Of a DNA stretch of 38,099 bases, positions 7,353-14,606 are shown one piece after another (the stretch's first letter is position 1; each line of letters starts with the position of its first letter). The notes beneath the pieces were generated by a model that saw only the letters and a list, made by a program, of their open reading frames with translations, made no database searches and was not told the origin of the DNA. Made by a program: the position numbers and the translations under genes. Source of the DNA: an uncultured Alphaproteobacteria bacterium (GTDB lineage: Bacteria > Pseudomonadota > Alphaproteobacteria > Rhizobiales > Aestuariivirgaceae); NCBI GenBank assembly GCA_937872985.1, contig CALMUW010000031.1:1-38099 (forward strand). Direction: 5' to 3'.

Positions 7353-7754
7353 AGGAAGAACGCATCGGCAACCAGCGGCTGATCTTGGGCGATTGCTTGG
7401 CCGTGTGGAATTTGAATACCCGTCATCTGGTGTTTGACTAGTTTCCCATAATGATTTGCGAATGTCATAAGCAAGATCACGTAGCGATCTGACATTTTTG
7501 GGCGGAGGTTTAACCCCAAGGATAAAATACCCGGCACCATCAGCCCAGTGGTCCGTCTCGTTCGGGTCACCACAGACAATCCGCGCCATTTTTACGCAAA
7601 TCATGTCAAGGGCCTCTCGCTGGCCTGATGTAAGACGGTCGTTATAGCCCGGAACGGAGCGCAGGACGCTCTTGAGGGACTGAGCAACGCCGGACTGATT
7701 AGCCCAATCGCCATGCGTTTTTGAGCGCTCATTGAGCAGTTCTTCAGTGGTCAT
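7236..7754 (-). CDS. DUF6378-like protein with an abnormal C-terminal extension
   Basis: Residues 1 to about 80 (LLNERSKTHGDWANQSGV, SGQREALDMICVKMARIVCGDP, DHWADGAGY) fit the DUF6378 phage family, which is normally about 90-100 residues. Here the frame runs on to 172 residues with a Pro/Ser/Arg-rich tail encoded antisense to the membrane protein and the methyltransferase fragment. The original stop was probably lost at the recombination junction near 7440-7500. It is the last gene of the late operon and is overlapped by the metallophosphoesterase gene. Confidence 0.7.
   Translation of the reverse strand: MTTEELLNERSKTHGDWANQSGVAQSLKSVLRSVPGYNDRLTSGQREALDMICVKMARIVCGDPNETDHWADGAGYFILGVKPPPKNVRSLRDLAYDIRKSLWETSQTPDDGYSNSTRPSNRPRSAAGCRCVLPSRSPFAKRLSDCPRPGEGHDEVTSGDAQGRAGRGRKAP
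7340..7441 (+). pseudogene. Truncated N-terminus of a DNA methyltransferase
   Basis: The ATG at 7340 encodes 33 residues, MGIVKEERIGNQRLILGDC and then an unrelated tail and stop. The RIGNQRLILGDC segment is the start typical of beta-class phage DNA methyltransferases. Compare VIGDCRLILGDC in the intact enzyme at 31924-32610. After about 24 codons the resemblance ends abruptly, with no DPPY motif, so only the 5' end survives. It marks a recombination junction between the plus-strand early module and the minus-strand late module. Confidence 0.6.
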
Positions 7755-8941
7755 GCGGCTACTCCCGTCAGCATTGCAATGTCAGCCCTCTTGCGCTCGA
7801 TCTCACCGTATTCCCGGTGGTGGATAATCAGAGTCATATCTCGGCCCGCCCTGTAGCCCATGGAGGTGTGCCACGCATCGCGCGCGGCAAGGGTTCGGAA
7901 GTGCTCCACAATGCACCCCGGAAATTCCTTGCGCTGCACATGGTGGACGTGGCCGCAATACCAATAGCGGAATATGGACGCCGCCCAATCTTCCGGCCTG
8001 TCATGGGCCATGAGAAGCGGTAACTGATCGGGCTTGATATTGTGCCCGTGGTGCGCGGAGATAAGTGACTTGCCGAAGCGGAAAAACTTGAATATGCCTT
8101 GCCCGGTGTCGATTGTCACGCGCGGCTCGTTCTCGTAGGCGGCTTCAAGAACCATCGCCACGGCCTTGGAAGAATGCGGGTCGTGGTTGCCGCCGACGAT
8201 CCAGACCGTGACGCGCTCGTGTTTTGAAAGCGTCCGCGAGATTGCATATCGCAGCGAGCCAAGCGCGGAACGCATCACCTTTGCGTGGCGCGTGTCCACA
8301 TCAAGGACATTCCCCGATGTCGGGGTCATGTTAGTTGAATTATCGGCATGGAGAAGGTCGCCAAGCTCAACAATCAGCCCCTCGGATGAGGATGGGGAAG
8401 CATCGACAAGTCGGTCTATCGCAGCCTTCGTAAGGCGCTCGGCCTCGCTAAGGTCAAAGTCAGCCCCGGTTTCCTCGCCCCATGAATACAGCCCGAAATG
8501 GGGGTCGCCGATGACATAGGCCGATAGCAGGTCATCGTTACATGCCTTGGGGGCCTTGACGGGCTTCAGGACGCCGCGCGCATCCTCTTTCAGGCCGTCA
8601 ACCCATTCCTGCAACACGCGCCATTGCTCGCCGTCGCCAATTCTGGACTTGACCCACTGCCCCACTGGATTTCCGTCTTTGCCGTAGTAGGTGGAAACCC
8701 CTTTCACAACGAAGGGGGCCGGAACCGGATTCACCATATCGGCCCCCGGTGCCCATCCGTGAAGCGCAGCCTGTTCCTTGGCCCGAGAAAGAAGGGACGC
8801 CACAGTCTTATGGTGCTTTCCGAGCTTCTTCGCTGCCCCCCTGATGCTCCCAACCTCAGTGAATGCGTCTATAGCCTTCGCCTGTGCGGGCGTTGCCCAT
8901 TCCTTGCAGCGCGGGTCAATGTAGAACGGATCAACAGTCAT
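7751..8941 (-). CDS. Phage metallophosphoesterase with N-terminal HTH
   Basis: The 396-residue protein has an N-terminal HTH-like region (AFTEVGSIRGAAKKLGKHHKTVASLLSRAK, about 28-57) and then a calcineurin-like phosphoesterase domain. All metal-binding motifs are visible: GDPHFG (D-x-H), GDLLHAD, GGNHDPH, HHGH and CGHVHH. It should hydrolyse phosphodiesters with two metal ions; the substrate (DNA or nucleotide) is unknown. The arrangement is known in several phages. It lies downstream of the lysis genes in the late operon and overlaps its neighbours by four bases on both sides. Confidence 0.88.
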   Translation of the reverse strand: MTVDPFYIDPRCKEWATPAQAKAIDAFTEVGSIRGAAKKLGKHHKTVASLLSRAKEQAALHGWAPGADMVNPVPAPFVVKGVSTYYGKDGNPVGQWVKSRIGDGEQWRVLQEWVDGLKEDARGVLKPVKAPKACNDDLLSAYVIGDPHFGLYSWGEETGADFDLSEAERLTKAAIDRLVDASPSSSEGLIVELGDLLHADNSTNMTPTSGNVLDVDTRHAKVMRSALGSLRYAISRTLSKHERVTVWIVGGNHDPHSSKAVAMVLEAAYENEPRVTIDTGQGIFKFFRFGKSLISAHHGHNIKPDQLPLLMAHDRPEDWAASIFRYWYCGHVHHVQRKEFPGCIVEHFRTLAARDAWHTSMGYRAGRDMTLIIHHREYGEIERKRADIAMLTGVAA

Positions 8942-9207
8942 CTTACCCCTTCGTGATTTCGCGAAAATCCAAGCCTTGTTAGAACGTCAGCAACTTGCTT
9001 TCCAAGCAGGTCAACTGCTGACTCATCAACCATGGGCAGAACAACATGCCCCGTTTCGTGCGTCGCAATCTCTATAAGCGTCTTGTCATCCATCCTGTCG
9101 TCAAGGTGGATCGTCCATTTTTCGGCCTCGGCATAACCCCATGCCCTGTCTGAACGCATCCACTTAATCTTGATGCGCCGGAGAATGCGCCTGAGCTTCT
9201 TAGCCAT
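8938..9207 (-). CDS. Small HExxH putative metallopeptidase
   Basis: The 89-residue protein begins with a very basic helix (AKKLRRILRRIKIKW). It carries IATHETGHVVLP near residue 48, a canonical HExxH zinc-peptidase helix. This resembles minigluzincin or SprT-like minimal peptidases of phages. Only one helix beyond the motif is available for the third ligand, possibly a downstream Glu or Asp. Substrate unknown. The stop overlaps the metallophosphoesterase start. Confidence 0.7.
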   Translation of the reverse strand: MAKKLRRILRRIKIKWMRSDRAWGYAEAEKWTIHLDDRMDDKTLIEIATHETGHVVLPMVDESAVDLLGKQVADVLTRLGFSRNHEGVR

Positions 9208-9275
9208 GCCAATTCATCCGTGAACGGTATATCACAACCGGCTTCAAAATCGGTGATTTAGACGGGTTTTTCACG

Positions 9276-9557
9276 CTATTTTTTTAGCAGCGTGTCGCGT
9301 TTTGAATACCACGATGCCAGCTCATCCTTGGATAGACCACAGGCGATAAGTGCCGCCCGGTCGCGGCTCCAAAGTGCCTCGACTTCGGCAGCGGTCAATT
9401 CACGGTCGGGGAGATTTTGCGGTGATGCGCATTTGGCAGTCAGCGCGCGTGGCGGGTCACTTAGGATTATTACCGCCGATCCTCTTGACCCGCTGCACCC
9501 CTGAAGCAGAAAGACCACAAGAGCCAGAAGAGGAATCATGCGCAGCTTCATCAGCAT
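9276..9557 (-). CDS. Outer-membrane spanin lipoprotein (Rz1-like)
   Basis: The 93-residue protein has a lipoprotein signal ending in the lipobox LLQGC (Cys near residue 21). A short periplasmic part follows, with DPPRALTAKCASPQNLP and a helix, like Rz1/LysC-type outer spanins. The gene starts inside the Rz-like gene in another frame, with about 100 bp of overlap, as is common for spanin pairs. With the inner-membrane partner it would fuse inner and outer membranes at the end of lysis. It is the last recognisable lysis gene. Confidence 0.8.
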   Translation of the reverse strand: MLMKLRMIPLLALVVFLLQGCSGSRGSAVIILSDPPRALTAKCASPQNLPDRELTAAEVEALWSRDRAALIACGLSKDELASWYSKRDTLLKK

Positions 9558-9819
9558 TTACTTTCAGTTGGAGTTCGAGACGGTCCTTGAGCGATGACAA
9601 GCGGTCAATGCGCTCCTGAGCATCATCCATGGATTGGCGCGCAATCTCGGCCTGACGGCTCTTTTCGATGGCGGCGGCAGCCTTGCAGGCCTCATCAGCC
9701 GACGAATAGCCGTTGTGGTGTCCGATACCGTAGGCTGTGATGATTGCCGCAACGCCGCCAGCGTATAGCCACGCGCGTAACGGGACGGCCCGCAGGAAAA
9801 GCAGGATGGTTGAAATCAT
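9457..9819 (-). CDS. Inner-membrane spanin (Rz-like)
   Basis: I chose the ATG at 9819 (MISTILLFLRAVPLRAWLY), which overlaps the endolysin stop by four bases. A longer frame upstream lies wholly within the endolysin gene. The 120-residue product has one N-terminal membrane segment (about 12-32) followed by a long alpha-helical coiled coil (residues 45-95, DDAQERIDRLSSLKDRLELQ). This is the expected topology of an i-spanin. The C-terminus overlaps the Rz1-like frame. Confidence 0.82.
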   Translation of the reverse strand: MISTILLFLRAVPLRAWLYAGGVAAIITAYGIGHHNGYSSADEACKAAAAIEKSRQAEIARQSMDDAQERIDRLSSLKDRLELQLKVNADEAAHDSSSGSCGLSASGVQRVKRIGGNNPK

Positions 9820-10271
9820 TTCACGTCCTTCAGGCAAAGGTCGCGCTCGGCAGCGCGGCGGCGGGTTAAGCCGGGCCAGACAACGCCACCGGCCTTGTTC
9901 CATGACATGAACGCGCGGCAGGCTGCGGCGGGGTTGCCTGAGCGCATGAGATTTGCCGCAGATGACTTGCAAGCGCGCTCGGATCCGATGTTATAGGCAA
10001 GGCTGGTGAAGGCGATGAACTGGTTATCCGGCATACCCGGAAGGCAGCGCTCAATCGGTCCTGCATAATCCTCAAGGCGGCGCACCAGTAACGCCTTGCA
10101 CTCAGAAAGGCTCTTGCGGTCGCCAGCATGGACACCTTTGGTTTCCCCAACGCAAATGGTCCAGACCCCGACAACATCACGATAAGCGACCGTGCGGACG
10201 CCCTCAAATCCAGTGACAAAGGCCACACAGGCCGCAAGAACTGCCCCGCCTCGTGCAAGTCTGCTCGCCAT
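9816..10271 (-). CDS. Endolysin, GH24 lysozyme of the SAR type
   Basis: This 151-residue phage lysozyme has the catalytic Glu-(8-9)-Asp-(5)-Thr arrangement, seen in GFEGVRTVAYRDVVGVWTICVG near residues 22-43. The substrate-cleft segments FIAFTSLAYNIG and the C-terminal WNKAGG..GLTRRRAAER of the P21/T4-like GH24 family follow. The N-terminus (residues 7-20) is weakly hydrophobic and Ala/Gly-rich, which suits a signal-arrest-release anchor. The enzyme could then reach the periplasm through Sec and be released on membrane depolarisation. It cleaves the MurNAc-GlcNAc bond. Confidence 0.93.
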   Translation of the reverse strand: MASRLARGGAVLAACVAFVTGFEGVRTVAYRDVVGVWTICVGETKGVHAGDRKSLSECKALLVRRLEDYAGPIERCLPGMPDNQFIAFTSLAYNIGSERACKSSAANLMRSGNPAAACRAFMSWNKAGGVVWPGLTRRRAAERDLCLKDVK

Positions 10272-10274
10272 GGC

Positions 10275-10640
10275 TTAGACCTTTGACCGCTCGATTTTCT
10301 TCAAGACATCATCATGGACAGAGCGCGGGATCGGGATAGCCCCGGCTGCGCACCCTTTCATGAAGCCAATAAGGATGACCGATTTCTCGCCGTTCATGTA
10401 AATGACCATCAGGCGGTCAGGGACATTGACATCGCCGCCAGTGACCTCTTTGAGTGCTGAAACGTATTCATTCGGGTCTTGATGAAGAATGACGATTCCG
10501 GGGTATTTGTTGGCAAGGATTGTCACAACCTCCTGCGCAGATCGGCATACCTTCACGGCCTCTGCCGCATTTGTCGTCGGAGCGCTCAAAAACAAAAAAA
10601 CCGCCATGAAGGCGGCAAAGACCGATGATTTGTGAGCCAT
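10275..10640 (-). CDS. Secreted hypothetical protein in the lysis cassette
   Basis: The 121-residue protein has a clear signal peptide (AAFMAVFLFLSAPTTNAAEA, cleavage near residue 26). The mature part has two cysteines (CRSAQEV and KGCAAG) that could form a disulfide in the periplasm. I do not recognise the family. Its place directly before the endolysin suggests a role in lysis or its timing, but that is inferred from context only. Confidence 0.65.
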   Translation of the reverse strand: MAHKSSVFAAFMAVFLFLSAPTTNAAEAVKVCRSAQEVVTILANKYPGIVILHQDPNEYVSALKEVTGGDVNVPDRLMVIYMNGEKSVILIGFMKGCAAGAIPIPRSVHDDVLKKIERSKV

Positions 10641-10642
10641 TG

Positions 10643-10834
10643 CTATTCAAATTCCTCAAGGTGCATGATGTGCGCTTTCAGCATTTCAACCGTGTCAGCA
10701 ACGCCAACCGTGCAGACCGCGTTTTCAATCGCACAATTGATGAACTGACTGGCGCGAGCGCAAGCATTGTCATACGCGGCTTGCGCTGCGATCTGCTCAA
10801 GCGCCTCAATCTTCGGCTGATGTCTTTCGCCCAT
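10643..10834 (-). CDS. Small hypothetical protein, 63 residues
   Basis: The ATG at 10834 (MGERHQPKIEALEQIAAQ) is preceded by GGTGGA and gives a helical 63-residue protein with three cysteines. A longer frame would start inside the holin-like gene. It overlaps the 3' end of that gene by 29 bases. Function unknown. Confidence 0.55.
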   Translation of the reverse strand: MGERHQPKIEALEQIAAQAAYDNACARASQFINCAIENAVCTVGVADTVEMLKAHIMHLEEFE

Positions 10835-11042
10835 TCCACCAGTCCAAGCTGAATTTGGTGATGCGCATGACCAGGTAAACAGCGCCGAGAATCGACGCCA
10901 CATCAGCCGCAAAATCTGAGATGACATCGACATATGGCCTCCATGCTACTTGGAGAATCGACGCCGTTGCAACAAATCCAGCAAGCGCCTCGCCGTGAAA
11001 TAAAGCCTTCATTTTCGCACCGAGCCCAAGCACTCTATGCAT
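10806..11042 (-). CDS. Holin-like membrane protein
   Basis: The start at 11042 (MHRVLGLGAKMKALFHGE) overlaps the previous stop by eight bases; an ATG at 11012 is an alternative. The roughly 78-residue product has two hydrophobic stretches (GEALAGFVATASILQVAW and DVASILGAVYLVMRITKF) and a charged C-terminus (WWNGRKTSAED). Size, topology and position before the endolysin fit a class II holin. There is no sequence signature to prove this. Confidence 0.55.
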   Translation of the reverse strand: MHRVLGLGAKMKALFHGEALAGFVATASILQVAWRPYVDVISDFAADVASILGAVYLVMRITKFSLDWWNGRKTSAED

Positions 11043-11277
11043 TGAAAAGATACCCGACAAAAACAGCCGCAACGGTCGGAGCAATCCACTCCACATGCTT
11101 GCTCAGCGGCCATTCCGGCATTGACCGAATGGCGGCAACGATGTCGCCGCTATTTCGCTGTGCAAGTTCGCGCAGGAGCCAACCGAGTCCTATGACAAAG
11201 GCGGTAGCCGTCCTGCCAGTTAGGGCAACGGCCATCATGGCGGCGGAGGCGGCTGAGTGAATGATTGAGTCCATCAC
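11035..11277 (-). CDS. Small membrane protein, holin or antiholin candidate
   Basis: The 80-residue protein has a first hydrophobic region, residues 8-35, containing GRTATAFVIGLGWLLRELAQ, and a second at the C-terminus (VEWIAPTVAAVFVGYLF). Similar proteins (small, GRT..AFxIG, ending in a hydrophobic segment) precede lysis genes in alphaproteobacterial phages. Together with the next gene it makes a pair of small membrane proteins that could act as holin and antiholin. It starts within the stop of the fibre gene. Confidence 0.6.
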   Translation of the reverse strand: MMDSIIHSAASAAMMAVALTGRTATAFVIGLGWLLRELAQRNSGDIVAAIRSMPEWPLSKHVEWIAPTVAAVFVGYLFNA

Positions 11278-13373
11278 GCCGTTGCCCCCTGAATGACAGC
11301 AAAGTTGATGGTGATGGCCTCGGTACGACCAACAGCCGATATATTTTTTATCGCGATCTTGAACGACCCATTATTAACGGACGCCCAGATTGTATAGTTT
11401 GTTTCCTGTCCAGCCGGAGATGAGCCGAAAGACAAAACAACAACATCGCTTGACTTCACTGTGTTGTTGTTAACCGTAAATGCGACCACTGCATTGGCCC
11501 CTAGGTAGTCACCAGTTGTTGTGATTTTACCTGTTGGCGCGTTAATTGTTACCGATGTCGATTTGGTCGTAGACTGAGTAACAGTCGCGCCCGCTCCGGT
11601 CCCGTATCCGAAGCTACCAGATGCGGACGTAACAGAAACACTGCTAGCAGATGATCCCAGGCCGTCCAACTTGGTCTTGTCCGACGCTGACATAAATCCA
11701 CCAGCGCTGGTGGTTGCATTAGAATGAGAGTGTGATGCATCAGACTTGCTGTCTAAAGCCGTCTGCAGGCCTGGAACATCAGAAATCGCGTGACTGTGAG
11801 TGTCCGGCGGATAGGTTGACGGCTTCCCAGTGATGCCGGACCACGGCGCAGTTTCAGCAGCATCGACCACACCGTCAGAGTCTGTGTCATAGGTTGACAT
11901 AGACATGTCGCCGCTGCCAGCGCCACCACCAATAACCAAATTTCCAGACCCTGTGATGTCCTGGCCATTGATGGTCTTGACGTTTGTTCCAGAGACGAGG
12001 GCGTCTTGCTTGGCATTTAGGGCTGTCTGCGTTGCGCTGGAGATTGGCTTGGCAGCATCAGACGTGTTGTCAACATTTCCAAGCCCCACCTGGGCCTTGG
12101 TAACATAGTGCGGGTTTGACGTGCTGCCAGCGTGAGCCGAAAGATTCGCTGTCGTAGCATAGGTGGCCACAGCGTCTGACTCTGTGAGATATTGTCCATG
12201 CGGGTCGGAGGCAGCAACGTGTGCTGCAATAGCCGACGCCGCCGTTCCAGAAGCCTCCTTGCCAGCTAGTGCGTTTGTCATCGTCGTGGCAAAGTTCGGA
12301 TCATCAGCAAGGGCCGCCGAAAGCTCGTCCAGGGTGTCGAGCGCCCCTGGCGCAGCCGCCACAAGGTCGTCCACCGCTTTTTTCACAAAGGCCGTGGTGG
12401 CGAGCTGCGTTGTGTTCGTCCCTGCCGCAGCCGTTGGAGCGGTTGGCGTTCCGGTGAGGTTTGGGCTGATGAGCGGGGCCTTGGTTGCAAGCGCCGTAGC
12501 GGCGGCTGTGCTCACCGGCTTGTCGGCATCCGCCGTGTTGTCCACATTTCCAAGCCCAACCTGAGCCTTGGTCACAGAGTGCGGGTTAGACGTGCTGCCA
12601 GCGTGCAAAGAAAGAGCCGCTGCCGTAGCATAGGTGGCCGCAGCGTCGGTCTCTGTGAGATACTGGCTATGCGGATCAGGCGCAGAAACGTGAGCGGAAA
12701 CCGCCGAGGCTGCCGCTCCAGAATTCTCTTTGCCAGCGAGTGCGTTGGTCATAGTCGTGGCAAAGTTTGGATCATCAGCAAGGGCGGCGGAAAGCTCATC
12801 AAGGGTGTCGAGCGCCCCAGGTGCCGCCGCCACAAGGTCGTCCACGGCTTTTTTTACAAATGCTGTGGTGGCGAGCTGCGTTGTGTTCGTCCCTGCCGCA
12901 GCCGTTGGCGCTGTTGGGGTTCCGCTAAAGCCGGGGCTGATGAGCGGGGCCTTGGCGTCAAGTGCCGTCTGCGTAGCCGTGCTCACCGGCTTGCTTGCGT
13001 CCGAGGTGTTGTCCGCATTGCCAAGACCAACCTGAGCCTTAGTAACCGAGTGAGGGTTGGTGGTGTCAGCCTCATGGAGCAATAACGTAGCCAGAGCCGC
13101 AGACTCGCCAGAGCTCTTGAACCTGCGCCCCTCGCTGTCATGAACACACGTCACGCCATCATCAGCCGTGGTTGTGTCGTCCGGATCGTATGAAAAGAAT
13201 CCGCCGGAGATGAAAGCGGCTTCAACATCGTTCATATCGTGGGTGCGGAAATTTTCAGGCGTTCTAAAATCATAGAGGGTTCGTTTGAACAGCGCGCGAA
13301 CGGCCTCCTTGGAAACGCGATTTGTTGCCCCATCCACAATGGCTGCGGCGGCGGGGTGCGGTAGCCCGGTCAT
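11274..13373 (-). CDS. Tail fibre protein with long internal repeats
   Basis: The 699-residue protein starts with a segment shared with its upstream neighbour (FSYDPDDTTTADDGVTC...RFK). It then has repeated blocks containing NPHSVTKAQVGLGNVDNT, TGTPTAPTAAAGTNTTQ and LATTAFVKKAVDDL, motifs of the phage fibre repeat families. Two blocks of 157 residues are nearly identical. The distal part (about 480-699) is Ser/Thr/Gly-rich and ends in a beta-rich tip that probably contacts the receptor. It should bind the host surface. ATG/stop overlaps occur on both sides. Confidence 0.88.
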   Translation of the reverse strand: MTGLPHPAAAAIVDGATNRVSKEAVRALFKRTLYDFRTPENFRTHDMNDVEAAFISGGFFSYDPDDTTTADDGVTCVHDSEGRRFKSSGESAALATLLLHEADTTNPHSVTKAQVGLGNADNTSDASKPVSTATQTALDAKAPLISPGFSGTPTAPTAAAGTNTTQLATTAFVKKAVDDLVAAAPGALDTLDELSAALADDPNFATTMTNALAGKENSGAAASAVSAHVSAPDPHSQYLTETDAAATYATAAALSLHAGSTSNPHSVTKAQVGLGNVDNTADADKPVSTAAATALATKAPLISPNLTGTPTAPTAAAGTNTTQLATTAFVKKAVDDLVAAAPGALDTLDELSAALADDPNFATTMTNALAGKEASGTAASAIAAHVAASDPHGQYLTESDAVATYATTANLSAHAGSTSNPHYVTKAQVGLGNVDNTSDAAKPISSATQTALNAKQDALVSGTNVKTINGQDITGSGNLVIGGGAGSGDMSMSTYDTDSDGVVDAAETAPWSGITGKPSTYPPDTHSHAISDVPGLQTALDSKSDASHSHSNATTSAGGFMSASDKTKLDGLGSSASSVSVTSASGSFGYGTGAGATVTQSTTKSTSVTINAPTGKITTTGDYLGANAVVAFTVNNNTVKSSDVVVLSFGSSPAGQETNYTIWASVNNGSFKIAIKNISAVGRTEAITINFAVIQGATA
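12090..13035 (-). repeat. 471-bp direct repeat inside the fibre gene (two copies)
   Basis: Matching landmarks, such as the segment encoding NALAGKE at 12261 and 12732, are offset by exactly 471 bp (157 codons) throughout this interval. Divergence is mainly at third positions. A shorter partial third copy lies downstream in the protein (codons covering TSNPHYVTKAQ). The array reflects in-frame duplication that lengthens the fibre shaft. The edges given are approximate. Confidence 0.8.
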
Positions 13374-14602
13374 TATGCAATCTCCCTGGCGATGATTCTG
13401 AAGCGGCTGACGGAACCGCTGGTGCCCGATGTTCCGCGCGCCCCTCGTATTGAGACGGTGTGCAATGATGTGTCCGGAAGTGTCAGGATAAGTGTTTCCT
13501 TGAATCCGGCCATTTCGGCGGAGGCTGTTTCGGATGTGCCGTTAACCCTTGTCCAGTCAATGGCCGTTGCCTCGCCGTCCAAAAATACAGCGATAGATTG
13601 AGGGTTGTTTGACGAAACCCTGTTTCCGCACATAAATTCAATCTCGAACGTCGCTCCGGCTTTCTTGGCCTTGAGCGAAATTGATGCAACGGAGTTTGTG
13701 TTGCTGGTGGTTGGCGCGGTGCTTGTCGAATAGCTGTACGTGCCATTTGTGGCAACCGTCCCGGTGTTGAGCGCTCCCACCACCACCTGCGAATAACCTG
13801 ACGTGGCCGAAACCCACCCTGACGCGGAATAGGTGACATCTCCGCTGATTGATTTGTCATAAACACGCCAGCCGATCTCCGCCGACATGATGATCCATGC
13901 CGCGCCATCCCACTCCGCAACCTTCATTGCATGGCCTGCCCATGCCCCGGTGGGGGACGGGCCAACCACATAGGCCACACCAACAGCAGGGCTTGCGGGC
14001 GGGTCGTTCGTGGTGGTGCTCTCCACCGCATAGCCAAGGCCATGCCGCAACTTGGCAACCGTGATTGTGCCATCGGCAATGGTCATGGCCGGGAGGCCCT
14101 GAACCCATGCCCCGCCAGAGCGATGATAGATGGTTGCGTCGGCCTCGTTATGCACCTGGTCAAATGTGGCCGGAACCACAAAGCTCCAGCCACGGGCCGT
14201 GGCGTGGGCAATCTGCCCATCATGCGTGGCCCATGCGCCGGTGCCACCGGAGGAGACAACATAACTATCCCCTACTGCCGGGCTGCCCGGCGGGCTGGAC
14301 GTGAAGGCCAGAACGCGAAAAGACCGGATCACCGGCCCGCGCAATCCGTCAGCCTTAAACCGAACGCCACCCTGCGCCACAAGGCAGGTGACGCCATCGT
14401 GCGGCGTCGTGGCGTCCGTGTCGTCCCGGCTGAAAAGCTGGCCGGAATAGGCAATAACGGTGTAGTGGCCCGGGATAAAGTCCTGAACGTCAGAGCCAGC
14501 CGGGCACGTCCACACGTGCTCGCGCTCGATGGCATCGCGCAATGCACCAGGGCTTGGCGACGCCGTGGCGAGAGCCTGGCGCACTCCACTTTGAAAGCTC
14601 AT
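13373..14602 (-). CDS. Tail fibre or receptor-contact protein with DUF2793-like repeats
   Basis: The ATG at 14602 (MSFQSGVRQALATASP) follows AGAGGA at a good distance and so is preferred over frames 28 codons longer. The 409-residue protein carries FSRDDTDATTPHDGVTC..GVRFK, shared with the next fibre. Two DUF2793-like units follow (PPGSPAVGDSYVV..GTGAWATHDGQIA and PPASPAVGVAYVV..TGAWAGHAMKVAEWDGAAW), and then a C-terminal beta-rich domain. DUF2793 units occur in baseplate and fibre proteins of alphaproteobacterial phages and gene transfer agents. Confidence 0.78.
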   Translation of the reverse strand: MSFQSGVRQALATASPSPGALRDAIEREHVWTCPAGSDVQDFIPGHYTVIAYSGQLFSRDDTDATTPHDGVTCLVAQGGVRFKADGLRGPVIRSFRVLAFTSSPPGSPAVGDSYVVSSGGTGAWATHDGQIAHATARGWSFVVPATFDQVHNEADATIYHRSGGAWVQGLPAMTIADGTITVAKLRHGLGYAVESTTTNDPPASPAVGVAYVVGPSPTGAWAGHAMKVAEWDGAAWIIMSAEIGWRVYDKSISGDVTYSASGWVSATSGYSQVVVGALNTGTVATNGTYSYSTSTAPTTSNTNSVASISLKAKKAGATFEIEFMCGNRVSSNNPQSIAVFLDGEATAIDWTRVNGTSETASAEMAGFKETLILTLPDTSLHTVSIRGARGTSGTSGSVSRFRIIAREIA

Positions 14603-14606
14603 TTGA

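Noticed and set aside
7815..7826. DnaA-box-like sequence (TTATCCACC on the minus strand)
   Set aside because: A single near match inside the phosphoesterase coding region, far from the replication genes; expected by chance.
10585..10612. Hairpin with A-rich flank (CCGCC..GGCGG) resembling a terminator
   Set aside because: It lies in the signal-peptide codons of the gene at 10275-10640 and points to no plausible transcript end.
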